Shown here: piece by piece, positions 7,348-14,894 of the stretch | Position numbering within the stretch: the first letter of the stretch is position 1 | How the letters are laid out: each line of letters opens with the position of its first letter | Source: SIG435 sp045530725 | Lineage (GTDB): Bacteria; Bacillota; Clostridia; UMGS1810 | Assembly: GCA_045530725.1 (NCBI GenBank) | Contig: JAZSCT010000021.1 | Span: 1-64,000 of the forward strand | DNA length: 64,000 nt | Direction of reading: 5' to 3' | Notes under the pieces: generated by a model | What the model was told of the DNA's origin: nothing | The model's database searches: none | The model's input: only the letters and a program-made list of their open reading frames with translations | Made by a program: the position numbers and the translations under genes

Positions 7348-9651
7348 ATGAAAAGAAAATTACTTGCGATTATTATGACACTTATTATATCCTTATCACA
7401 TTTTGCCTATGCCGCACCCATATTTGAAATGACGGAAAGCGAAAAGGCAGCAGGAAACATTGAACTTATTACAAAAAAGATGCTTATAAATTCAGGGTTT
7501 GTAACGGTAAATATCATAAAGGCAGACCTTAGAGACAAAGATACCTGCCTTACATTCCTTAAGGATGAAAAGAACCTAAAGACCCTCTACAATACCAAAA
7601 CCCTCACAGACAAAATGGGTGCCACAGCAGGCATCAACGGAGATTTCTATGCAAAAAACTCTTCATCAAATGAAGCATCAAGTATAGGTGTGGAAATAAA
7701 AGACGGAAACCTCCTTTCAGGATATGCCCTCTCCTCAACACAAATGGGTGTGGGGGCTAAGTTAGATGACGGAAGTTTCTTCTTTGACTACATAGACACT
7801 CTCACCACCATCACCGCACCAAACGGTGAGGGGGATGTGATAAAAGCATATAATAAATTCGACTCATTATCTGGAATAGTAATATATGACAGAAACTGGG
7901 GGAATTTAAGCATCGGTTCTACGGGAAATCTAGAAGAAATGGTGGTAGAAGACGGAATAGTCACCGCAATAAATCACGATATGGGACAGATAGAAATTCC
8001 TGAGAATGGGTACATACTTGCGTATCTTAAGGATCAGAATTCATTTATCCCCGATAATTTCAAAGTGGGCGATGAAGTAAAAATTGACCGTGTGATAAAC
8101 CCTGATATAGAAAGCCACATAGACTTTGCCATAGGCGGAGGAACTATCCTTGTGACAGAAGGGCAAAAGGCAAAAATCACCCATACTGCAGGTGTAAGAG
8201 AGCCAAGATCTGCCTGGGGAGTAGGCAAAGATGGAAGATATGCCTATCTTGTGACAGTTGACGGAAGAACGAAGACCAGTGTGGGAGTAACTCTTGACGA
8301 GTTTTCTGAAATTCTCATAGATATCGGCTTATACAACGCCATAAATCTTGACGGTGGCGGATCATCTACCCTTGTGGCAAAAAAACAGGGAGAAGATGAC
8401 TTATCTGTAATCAACAACCCATCCGATTCATCCTTAAGAGGCGTGATAAATGGTGTGGGTATCATATCAGAACACAAAAAGGGGAAGATTTCTCAGATAA
8501 AACTTGACTTTGACAAAGAAAAAGTATTTGTAAATACATCATCTGCACTTAATGTCACCGCAATGGACAAAAACTATCTTGGAATCGACTTTGATAAAGA
8601 AAAAGTAAAGTTTTCCATATCAGAAGAAGCAGGATACATAAAGGACTTTGTATTCTACCCTGAAAAAAGCGGTGAAGTTACAGTTACTGCCGAATATATG
8701 GGGATTAAAACTTATCAGAAAATAACAGTCCTCGATATGCCCCATTCTTTGAAACTTTCTACCAAAGAAAGAAAAATGAAATCAGGAGAAAAATATCTTG
8801 TGACCTTAAGAGGCTATGATGAGAAAGGTCACAGCGCTCTTATAGACTTAAATCATATTGGTGTCAATGTATCCGATGACATTCTGTCATTTGACGGTAA
8901 CACCATCAAAGCAACCAAGAAGGGAACTTCTGTTGTGACATTTTCTTTCGGGGATGTGTCAACCTCTCTGATTGTACGTGTTGACGGAGATGATACAGAA
9001 ATATCACTTCCTGAAGATATATTCCATCCTGATGAAAAAAATGTTTCAAAGGATATAAAATCAGATGAAGATAACTTCTCTGTGGCGTTTTTTGGAAATA
9101 GTTTTTACAACAAGACTATGCTGGAGAAAGCCGTTGCAAAAAACCTTATCCACAAAATCAAAGATACTTGCGATATGATATTTTTTGCCGGGAAGAATGT
9201 GAATATTTCAACAGAACTTATCCCGATACATACATCCCAAAAATATTCACTTATAAGCCACAAAGGAGTATCATTCTTTACATTAAACAATGCCTCCTCC
9301 TCAATACACACACCTGACAAAACACAATGGAAGAAATTTATGGAGGATATAAAATCAGTAAAGGACAAAAATATATTTATCATAATGCCAAATAAGTACA
9401 ATTTCTCATCTGATACTGAAGAAGAGTTATTTGAAAAGACTATTTCTGACTATGCTTTGTCCGTCGGCAAAGATGTATATATCTTCTCAAACGGCGTAAT
9501 AAACAGTTACAGAGATAACGGCAAATATATGTTCAATGTTGACGGAGTGGGAAACCTTAATAAGCAAAATGTCCTTAGTGATGCAATGTATCTTAAGGTC
9601 AACTGTGAAAATGGCAATATCACCTATTCCTTTGAAAAAATATTCGAATAG
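7348..9651 (+). CDS. secreted phosphodiester glycosidase-like (NAGPA/DUF2233) protein with an extra C-terminal domain
   Basis: A 767-residue exported protein with a signal peptide ending near residue 22 (AYA-AP). Residues 90-375 form the phosphodiester glycosidase (NAGPA, formerly DUF2233) domain: GINGDFYAKN at 95-104, REPRSAWG at 284-291, NLDGGGSSTL at 333-342 and RGVINGVGI at 364-372. This domain type removes N-acetylglucosamine from phosphodiester links and, in bacteria, probably acts on wall polymers. Residues 380-550 look like two Ig-like or bacterial Ig repeats. The last 200 residues resemble a metallophosphoesterase fold but lack the usual metal-binding motifs. GAAAGGAG lies before the ATG. 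The next gene also acts on the cell wall. Confidence 0.82.
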   Translation: MKRKLLAIIMTLIISLSHFAYAAPIFEMTESEKAAGNIELITKKMLINSGFVTVNIIKADLRDKDTCLTFLKDEKNLKTLYNTKTLTDKMGATAGINGDFYAKNSSSNEASSIGVEIKDGNLLSGYALSSTQMGVGAKLDDGSFFFDYIDTLTTITAPNGEGDVIKAYNKFDSLSGIVIYDRNWGNLSIGSTGNLEEMVVEDGIVTAINHDMGQIEIPENGYILAYLKDQNSFIPDNFKVGDEVKIDRVINPDIESHIDFAIGGGTILVTEGQKAKITHTAGVREPRSAWGVGKDGRYAYLVTVDGRTKTSVGVTLDEFSEILIDIGLYNAINLDGGGSSTLVAKKQGEDDLSVINNPSDSSLRGVINGVGIISEHKKGKISQIKLDFDKEKVFVNTSSALNVTAMDKNYLGIDFDKEKVKFSISEEAGYIKDFVFYPEKSGEVTVTAEYMGIKTYQKITVLDMPHSLKLSTKERKMKSGEKYLVTLRGYDEKGHSALIDLNHIGVNVSDDILSFDGNTIKATKKGTSVVTFSFGDVSTSLIVRVDGDDTEISLPEDIFHPDEKNVSKDIKSDEDNFSVAFFGNSFYNKTMLEKAVAKNLIHKIKDTCDMIFFAGKNVNISTELIPIHTSQKYSLISHKGVSFFTLNNASSSIHTPDKTQWKKFMEDIKSVKDKNIFIIMPNKYNFSSDTEEELFEKTISDYALSVGKDVYIFSNGVINSYRDNGKYMFNVDGVGNLNKQNVLSDAMYLKVNCENGNITYSFEKIFE

Positions 9652-9683
9652 TTACAAAAATTGTTACAAATTATCCACAACTT

Positions 9684-9730
9684 ATCCACTTATTTTTGAT
9701 GAATACGTCAAAGAATAAGTGGATTTTTTG
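9684..9730 (+). terminator. terminator of the phosphodiester glycosidase-like gene
   Basis: The arms ATCCACTTATT and AATAAGTGGAT (9684-9694 and 9714-9724), extended by TTTGA/TCAAA inside, form a long hairpin followed by TTTTTTG. Confidence 0.85.
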
Positions 9731-9803
9731 TGAAATAACTATAAAAATTTCGTCATTTTTACACATTTTCCACAATTTGTTGTTAATAAAATGTTAAAAA
9801 AAT

Positions 9804-9832
9804 TTGACATTAACATCATTTTGTGATAGAAT
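9804..9832 (+). promoter_or_regulatory. sigma-A promoter of the NlpC/P60 gene
   Basis: A consensus TTGACA (9804-9809) and TAGAAT (9827-9832) are separated by 17 bases. Transcription would start near 9840, about 25 bases before the start codon. Confidence 0.85.
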
Positions 9833-9863
9833 AGACCTCGTGTTAAGAATACAGGAGGTATTT

Positions 9864-10571
9864 ATGAGAAAAAACATTTTGCTGTTCATTCTCCTCATAA
9901 CCGCTTTTTTATTGACAACAGTTCCGGGTTATGCGGTAGGGAATGGATATGTAAACGTGGATGCTTTGAATGTAAGATCTCAGGGAATTGTTAATGAAAA
10001 CAGTTTCGTACTCGGAACACTTGGCTACGGTGAATCAGTAGCAATTATCGGCGAAGAGGATGGCTGGTACAAAATAGTGTACAATGAAATGGCCGCCTTT
10101 GTGAAAAAAGAATACATAACACCCGAAATGACCACAGATGAAATAAACTATTATCAGTTTCAGGAAGAGGTATATTCGCCCGATTATGAGGCGCAGCCTA
10201 TCTACACTTCCGGCGATCAGGTGCTTGATATTGCAGCAATGCATCTTGGCACACCATATGTATATGGCGGATCATTTCCCGGTGGATTTGACTGTTCAGG
10301 ATTTACCTCATACTGCTTTAAGCAATTAGGTGTTTCTCTGTACCGTACAGCCAACGATCAGCAGAAAAATGGCGTACCGGTAGATAGATCTCAGCTTATG
10401 CCCGGAGATCTGGTATTCTTTGGAAAAGGAAATTATGCCACACATGTAGGTATATATGTGGGCAACGACACAATGATTCACTCACCCAGCACCGGAAAGT
10501 TTGTGGAATACACTTCCATAACCACAAGTTGGTATAGTTCAAGATATATCGGTGCAAGAAGAATTTTTTAA
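9864..10571 (+). CDS. secreted SH3-NlpC/P60 peptidoglycan hydrolase
   Basis: A 235-residue exported cysteine peptidase of the NlpC/P60 family, which cuts peptide cross-bridges in peptidoglycan. The signal peptide covers residues 1-24. A bacterial SH3 domain (about 27-83, with DALNVRSQ and DGWYKI) should bind the wall. The catalytic domain has C144 in GGFDCSGFTSYCF, H194 in YATHVGIYVG and a third residue at H206, so it looks active. ATG 9864 has AGGAGG seven bases upstream. An in-frame start 60 bases earlier lies inside the promoter and is rejected. The gene has its own promoter and terminator. Confidence 0.93.
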   Translation: MRKNILLFILLITAFLLTTVPGYAVGNGYVNVDALNVRSQGIVNENSFVLGTLGYGESVAIIGEEDGWYKIVYNEMAAFVKKEYITPEMTTDEINYYQFQEEVYSPDYEAQPIYTSGDQVLDIAAMHLGTPYVYGGSFPGGFDCSGFTSYCFKQLGVSLYRTANDQQKNGVPVDRSQLMPGDLVFFGKGNYATHVGIYVGNDTMIHSPSTGKFVEYTSITTSWYSSRYIGARRIF

Positions 10572-10606
10572 AAAAAGCATCTCAATGCGTACTTTTGCAT
10601 TAACTT

Positions 10607-10651
10607 AAAAAGAAACACCGTCTGACGTATAGTCAGGCGGTGTTTCTTTTT
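10607..10651 (+). terminator. terminator of the NlpC/P60 gene
   Basis: A 20-bp stem (10607-10626 with 10632-10651, one G-T pair, loop GTATA) starts with an A-run and ends in TTTTT, the form of a strong bidirectional intrinsic terminator. Confidence 0.9.
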
Positions 10652-10653
10652 AT

Positions 10654-10877
10654 GTGAGGGATGTAAAAATATCATGAACCATAAAAGTGCAAGAAAAATG
10701 ATAACAGTATATCCGATATCTGTCTGTTCCGCTCTTTTTTATGTAGAAAATCAATCCGATAGATTGATTTTCTCTGTTTTTTGTGCGCTTTTATTCTGAA
10801 CAAACATACGCCTGCGCAGTATCGCATACAGCGTTGGCTTTGTTTGTTCAATTCATAATATTTTTCCTATCCCTCAC
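10654..10877 (+). ncRNA. structured intergenic element, copy 1 of 3
   Basis: The 224-base element folds into a closing stem GTGAGGGAT/ATCCCTCAC (10654-10662, 10869-10877), an arm closed by ATAAAAGTGCA/TGCGCTTTTAT (10681-10691, 10784-10794), and a core arm closed by GAACAAAC/GTTTGTTC. The large arm holds two small hairpins, the second being AGAAAATCAATC/GATTGATTTTCT (10745-10773) followed by a T-run. The core arm contains GCAGTAT/ATACAGC. Two other copies (49163-49389 and 56599-56818) keep the same helices with different bases. It follows the NlpC/P60 terminator directly and in the same direction. Whether it acts as RNA or as a hairpin in DNA is not settled. I do not recognise it as a known RNA class. 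Confidence 0.7.
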
Positions 10878-10882
10878 TCATT

Positions 10883-10973
10883 GAAAATACCATGAACCAT
10901 AAAACATACCCCAACATCGTCATGTTGAGCAGACCCTGAGCAACGCCAGGGGAGTCGAAACAACTCACAAAAA
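10883..10973. repeat. partial element end and one dispersed GTCAT-TGAGC repeat
   Basis: Bases 10883-10904 (GAAAATACCATGAACCATAAAA) nearly repeat the left end of the structured element at 10665-10686. Next, 10919-10965 carries GTCATGTTGAGC...GGAGTCGAAACAACTC, a member of the same dispersed repeat seen three times at 22148-22297. No gene is visible here. Confidence 0.5.
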
Positions 10974-12311
10974 TTATTCTTTCACCACGCACAATGTTTC
11001 GGTGCCGATACTCTTAAAAACTTCTATATCTTCCTTTGTAATTATCTCACCGGGGGATACCACAAGCACCGCAGGCGGGCAGGCAACAGTAAGAAATGAA
11101 AGGGTTTTTCCTTCTGCATTTTCCACAGGGATTTCTTCATAGTCTCTCATCATCGCATCACGCACACTTAACCTCTTAATATGTTCAGAATTGCAAACCT
11201 TTTCATCGTCGATTGCTTCTTTCCTTTGAATATTGGAAAGAACATCAAAAATCTTCTCCAAAGAACATTCAGAAGTCTCAGGGGTAAACATCAGCACAAG
11301 AAAATCATCGTCGTAAAACTCACATATAATGCCTTTTTTTCTTAAAGCACCTGCTATCTCATACCCTTTGTAACCATAAGGTTTTGTTCTTAAGGTAAGT
11401 TTCAGAGTTTCATCGCCGAAAATGGTATATCCCATATCCGAAAGTCTGTTTTTCAATATCTGCATCTTCTCTTCAAACAGGGATAACTTCTCTCTGTATC
11501 CTTCCGAAAGATATTTATTGAGATTGTCAAGAGACTCTAAAATAAGATAACTTGGGCTTGTACTCCCAAAAAGGGAAAGTGCATTTCTCACGCAGAAAGA
11601 AAGATATTTATTTACTTCGTCTCCCATATGAAGATATGCAGCACCTGTAAGGGCAGGAAGGGTTTTGTGAGCAGAGTCACAGCACATATCAGCACCAAGG
11701 TCAACAGGATGTAACGAGGGACTTAAGAACTTAAGATATGCCCCATGGGCATTGTCACAAAGAAGAAGTACACCGTACTTTTTGCAGACATCGGATATTC
11801 CCTTTATATCCTGAATGTTTCCAAGATAATCAGGAGATGTGATATATACTGCAACAGGAAGTATATCTGCACTTTTCAGTTCCTTCTCAAGAGAGTGTGC
11901 ATCTATTCTGCAACTTAAATACGAATCATCATCAGAATAAAGCCACTTCACCTGAAAATCAGAAAGACCTACAGCAGATACGAAACTTTTGTGAACATTT
12001 CTTGCGGCATAGATAAGTCTTTTTCTGTTTGTTTTTGCAGCATAGATACCTGCAAGATAAATCATCGCCTTTATACATTGGGAAGAACCCTCTGCAGAAT
12101 AATATGTATCACAACCGAAAAGGTGTGAAGCATTCCTTTCGCTTTCTTCAATGATACCCGATGCTTCATAAAGACTGTCTGCACCATCTATCTCTGTAAT
12201 GTCATACTTTTCCACACCAAGAAAGACCTCCCCCTTGTGACCGGGCATATGAAGTCTCAGCGGATTCTTTTCTATGTAGTTTTTCACAAAATCACATATT
12301 GGTGTAGTCAT
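10974..12311 (-). CDS. PLP-dependent Orn/Lys/Arg decarboxylase family protein
   Basis: A 445-residue fold-type I PLP enzyme of the Orn/Lys/Arg decarboxylase family, in the short Gram-positive form (about 450-490 residues) rather than the 700-residue enterobacterial form. Seen motifs are HMPGHK (21-26), the SAEGSSQ substrate segment (72-78), LLCDNAHGAY (184-192) with the PLP-nitrogen aspartate, and SAHKTLPALTG, where K216 should bind PLP. Members make cadaverine, agmatine or putrescine, and the substrate here is not readable. ATG 12311 is chosen for its AAGGAAG site. The longer frame to 12392 adds a non-conserved hydrophobic stretch. In Clostridia this gene often precedes tmk, but not here. 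Confidence 0.85.
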   Translation of the reverse strand: MTTPICDFVKNYIEKNPLRLHMPGHKGEVFLGVEKYDITEIDGADSLYEASGIIEESERNASHLFGCDTYYSAEGSSQCIKAMIYLAGIYAAKTNRKRLIYAARNVHKSFVSAVGLSDFQVKWLYSDDDSYLSCRIDAHSLEKELKSADILPVAVYITSPDYLGNIQDIKGISDVCKKYGVLLLCDNAHGAYLKFLSPSLHPVDLGADMCCDSAHKTLPALTGAAYLHMGDEVNKYLSFCVRNALSLFGSTSPSYLILESLDNLNKYLSEGYREKLSLFEEKMQILKNRLSDMGYTIFGDETLKLTLRTKPYGYKGYEIAGALRKKGIICEFYDDDFLVLMFTPETSECSLEKIFDVLSNIQRKEAIDDEKVCNSEHIKRLSVRDAMMRDYEEIPVENAEGKTLSFLTVACPPAVLVVSPGEIITKEDIEVFKSIGTETLCVVKE

Positions 12312-12444
12312 TTCTATCTTCCTTGTCAATTGACACTTATTAACTGTATGGAAACAGGAAAAAAGTTTATTTAAAAAATTAAGATAAAACAAAATACAAC
12401 GTATTTTGCACCTTTTCTTTTCACTCTTATCTTTTATCTCTTCA

Positions 12445-13806
12445 CTATCTGAGTGCTCTGTGTACTGCCACCGCTATAGCACACTCCATTCTCTTCTTGA
12501 AGAGTTCGCAACCGTATTTATAAACACCGTTAACCGAACCTGTGGAATGATATGCATTAGCAGCACAACCGCCTGAGCAATAAAGTTTCGCCCAGCAATC
12601 ACGGCATTCCTTTCTGGCATACACATTGCAGTCACGAAACATCTTTGTGCAGTCTGTATTTGTAACACCTTTATATATATCGCCAAGTCTGAAGGATTCT
12701 TCCCCCACAAACTGATGGCATGGATACAAATCTCCCCACGGGGTAACTGCCATATACTCTGTTCCCGAACCGCAACCTGATATTCTCTTATATATACAGG
12801 GTCCGCCTTCAAGGTCTATCATATAATGATAGAAAGTGAACGGGTCATTCTTTTCGTCATATTCTATCATAAGTTCTGCAAGTTTTTCATACTGTTCACT
12901 TACTATGGGCAAATCTTCATCCGTAAGACATGATGGATCATCGTGAGCACATACCACAGGCTCCATACTGAGTTCCCTGAACCCCAGAGAAAGCATCTCC
13001 TTCACATCTTCAAGAAAATCAGGATTGTGATGGGTAAATGTTCCTCTCATATAGTAGTTTTTGCCGCCACGTTTCTCCACGAATTTCTGAAAGTTGGGAA
13101 CGATTTTTTCCCAACTTCCCTCCCCTTTATAATCTACACGGAATCTGTCGTGAACTTCCTTTCTTCCGTCAAGGCTCAGTACCACATTACTCATTTCCTT
13201 ATTTGAAAACTCTATCACATCATCGTCAACAAGTACTCCGTTGGTAGTAAGGGTAAATCGGAAATTCTTTCCCTTTTCTTTTTCGATACTTCTTGCATAT
13301 TCCACAAGTTTCTTAACCACATCAAAGTTCATAAGAGGCTCTCCGCCAAAGAAATCCACCTCAAGATTACGTCTGCTTCCTGAATTTTCCACAAGAAAGT
13401 CAAGGGCTCTTTTGCCCACTTCATAACTCATAACTGCTCTTTCGCCGTGGTATTTACCCTGACTTGCAAAACAATATGAACAGTTAAGATTACAGGTGTG
13501 GGCAATGTGTAAGCAAAGTGCCTTTATTACCCCTGCAGTTTTGGCTTTCAAGGTATCCGCCTTGTCTTCAAATGTGTCCTCTGTGAAAAGTTCTCCGTTG
13601 TTTTTAAGTTCTTCCACCTGATTGTAGCATTCCTCAATATCATCCGCATCAGGGTACCTGTCTTTGATTGCGGATATAACATCTTCCTTTGAATTATTTT
13701 CAAACAAAGAAATAATATCATAGGCAATATCATCTACTGCGTGTACTGCTCCTGATGAAATATCAAGAATAATATTGTATCCCAAAAGTTTGTACTGATG
13801 TATCAT
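12445..13806 (-). CDS. scfB: radical SAM thioether maturase of the SCIFF peptide
   Basis: A 453-residue radical SAM/SPASM enzyme. It binds the SAM cluster through C105-x3-C109-x2-C112 (TCNLNCSYCF). It has the N-terminal peptide-recognition (RRE-like) domain in residues 1-90 and a cysteine-rich SPASM region from about 345 to 435 (CGSGTEYM, YPCHQF, CRDCWAKLYCSGGC) holding auxiliary clusters. Family members form thioether cross-links from cysteine sulphur to a neighbouring alpha carbon in the SCIFF peptide. The peptide gene lies immediately upstream at 13925-14074, which makes the assignment firm. The ATG has GGAGGAT before it. A terminator-like hairpin lies between the two genes. Confidence 0.95.
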   Translation of the reverse strand: MIHQYKLLGYNIILDISSGAVHAVDDIAYDIISLFENNSKEDVISAIKDRYPDADDIEECYNQVEELKNNGELFTEDTFEDKADTLKAKTAGVIKALCLHIAHTCNLNCSYCFASQGKYHGERAVMSYEVGKRALDFLVENSGSRRNLEVDFFGGEPLMNFDVVKKLVEYARSIEKEKGKNFRFTLTTNGVLVDDDVIEFSNKEMSNVVLSLDGRKEVHDRFRVDYKGEGSWEKIVPNFQKFVEKRGGKNYYMRGTFTHHNPDFLEDVKEMLSLGFRELSMEPVVCAHDDPSCLTDEDLPIVSEQYEKLAELMIEYDEKNDPFTFYHYMIDLEGGPCIYKRISGCGSGTEYMAVTPWGDLYPCHQFVGEESFRLGDIYKGVTNTDCTKMFRDCNVYARKECRDCWAKLYCSGGCAANAYHSTGSVNGVYKYGCELFKKRMECAIAVAVHRALR

Positions 13807-13830
13807 CTTATCCTCCGTAAATCCTTATTT

Positions 13831-13880
13831 ATAAAAAACAAACCTCTCAAAAAGGACAAATATTTCCATTTTGAGAGGTT
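13831..13880 (-). terminator. intercistronic terminator between scfA and scfB
   Basis: The arms AACCTCTCAAAA (13841-13852) and TTTTGAGAGGTT (13869-13880) pair perfectly. On the minus strand the stem is followed by TGTTTTTTAT. It stands after the peptide gene and before the maturase gene, so partial read-through would give much more peptide mRNA than maturase mRNA. Confidence 0.8.
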
Positions 13881-13924
13881 AAATTTTCATAGTGTCCTCA
13901 AAACACCCGTCTTATATGCGAAAA

Positions 13925-14074
13925 TTACTTATTTTCTTTGTTTTCGCAAGCCTGATTAGCGATACCGCAACTTGTCTTACAAGCAGACTGACATGATGTC
14001 TGACATTCGCCGCATCCGCCTTTTTTTGCACTTTCACAAAGGTTTTTTGTCTTAAGAGTTTTGATATGTTCCAT
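13925..14074 (-). CDS. scfA: SCIFF (six cysteines in forty-five) ribosomal peptide precursor
   Basis: A 49-residue peptide starting MEHIKTLKTKNLCESAKKG. Cysteines are at 13, 21, 24, 28, 32, 36 and 43, and the core runs GGCGECQTSCQSACKTSCG. This is the SCIFF family, a ribosomally made peptide conserved in nearly all Clostridia, whose threonine next to cysteine is cross-linked by the radical SAM enzyme ScfB. The biological role is unknown. A GGAGGT site precedes the ATG, and a near-consensus promoter lies upstream at 14119-14147. It is too short for a 60-residue gene-length cutoff and is easily missed. Confidence 0.95.
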   Translation of the reverse strand: MEHIKTLKTKNLCESAKKGGCGECQTSCQSACKTSCGIANQACENKENK

Positions 14075-14118
14075 AATATTTACCTCCAATGGTTAAAATT
14101 CTGTTTTCTAATGAGTGT

Positions 14119-14147
14119 ATTATAGCACAAGTAATAATTAAAGTCAA
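14119..14147 (-). promoter_or_regulatory. sigma-A promoter of scfA
   Basis: On the minus strand TTGACT (14142-14147) and TATAAT (14119-14124) are separated by exactly 17 bases. This is one of the strongest promoters in the window. Confidence 0.88.
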
Positions 14148-14161
14148 CCATTTATATATTT

Positions 14162-14191
14162 AGGAGATGTAAAAATTAATTTACATCTCCT
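14162..14191 (-). terminator. hairpin after the DUF2680-like gene
   Basis: AGGAGATGTAAA (14162-14173) pairs perfectly with TTTACATCTCCT (14180-14191). It lies 30 bases after the stop codon of the upstream minus-strand gene, but no clear T-run follows, so terminator function is uncertain. Confidence 0.5.
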
Positions 14192-14220
14192 TTCTGTCAT
14201 TTAAAATATTATATTGTTTC

Positions 14221-14754
14221 TTATGGTGTTTCTGTTATTTCTGTTTCGGTTGTTTCCATTTTCGGATGTCTTTCGCATCCTCTGCCAAAACCCTTTCTTC
14301 CCGGACCGCCTTTTCCGCCTGTGTGTCCAGGCTTCATTTCTATCATTTTGTCATATTGTTCCTGAGTGATTTCACCGCTATCTAGTTTTTCTTTTAGGCT
14401 GGCGAGTCTTTCGGATTCCTTTTCAGCCATTTTTGCTTCCATTTCGGCTTTTCTTTCTTCCATTTTTTCTTTGAGTTCTGCTTTTTCTTCTTCGGTGAGT
14501 TCTTTTCTATCGCCGAACTTTTCTTTCAGTTCAGCCTTCTGTTCCTCAGTAAGTTCTTCCATAGAAAAGCCTTTTCTTCCACCTTTGTGAAAGTCCTTAT
14601 TTCTTCTTTTGTGTTTCTGATGAACACCCGGTTTTACTTGGGTATTTTCCTCTGTTGTCGTTTCCTCCGAAGCAAGTACCGATGTAGCCACCAGCGTTAG
14701 TGCTGCAACTGTGGCAACTGTGCCAAAAATAAACTTTTTGATATTGATTTTCAT
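14221..14754 (-). CDS. small secreted, charged protein resembling DUF2680
   Basis: A 177-residue protein with a signal peptide (cleavage near residue 28, VLAS-EE). A charged helical repeat of the type LTEEQKAELKEKF/LTEEEKAELKEKM (near residues 69-100) follows, as in secreted DUF2680-type and Spy-like proteins of Firmicutes. The middle segment RLASLKEKLDSGEITQEQYDKM resembles a SHOCT-like motif. The tail is Gly/His-rich and then Thr/Glu-rich. No enzyme motif is seen. Such proteins are often envelope stress or metal-responsive, but that is inference. GGAGG lies before the ATG. The upstream region carries three TTCA half-sites. Confidence 0.65.
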   Translation of the reverse strand: MKINIKKFIFGTVATVAALTLVATSVLASEETTTEENTQVKPGVHQKHKRRNKDFHKGGRKGFSMEELTEEQKAELKEKFGDRKELTEEEKAELKEKMEERKAEMEAKMAEKESERLASLKEKLDSGEITQEQYDKMIEMKPGHTGGKGGPGRKGFGRGCERHPKMETTETEITETP

Positions 14755-14786
14755 TTTATCTTCCTCCTTTTTGTGGTATTATCATG

Positions 14787-14850
14787 ATACACAAGTAATA
14801 TTATAATGCCGTGTGAAGTTTTTGAAAGATTTGTGAAAAATCTCAAAAAA
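14787..14850 (-). promoter_or_regulatory. promoter region of the DUF2680-like gene with TTCA half-sites
   Basis: A TATAAT box (minus strand, near 14799-14804) has only a weak -35. Just upstream TTCA occurs three times at spacings of 11 and 9 bases (TTTTCACA, TTTCAAA, CTTCACA). This pattern would suit an OmpR-type response regulator replacing the weak -35. The region also holds the terminator of the ispH-rpsA gene. Confidence 0.4.
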
Positions 14851-14878
14851 TAAAGGGATGCGAAATCTCACATCCCTT
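14845..14878 (-). terminator. terminator of the ispH-rpsA gene
   Basis: On the minus strand AAGGGATG pairs with CATCCCTT (14853-14860 and 14871-14878) and is followed by TATTTTTTG, 17 bases after the stop codon. Confidence 0.85.
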
Positions 14879-14894
14879 GTGGTTTTGAAAAATA

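Noticed and set aside
10674..10799. Plus-strand frame of 41 codons starting ATGAACCATAAAAG
   Set aside because: It lies wholly within the structured element, has no ribosome binding site, and crosses its stems and loops.
10654..10877. Reading the three-copy element as a transposon with terminal inverted repeats
   Set aside because: Terminal repeats of one transposon family should be alike between copies. Here the outermost arms differ completely but pair within each copy. A hairpin-recognising mobile element cannot be fully excluded.
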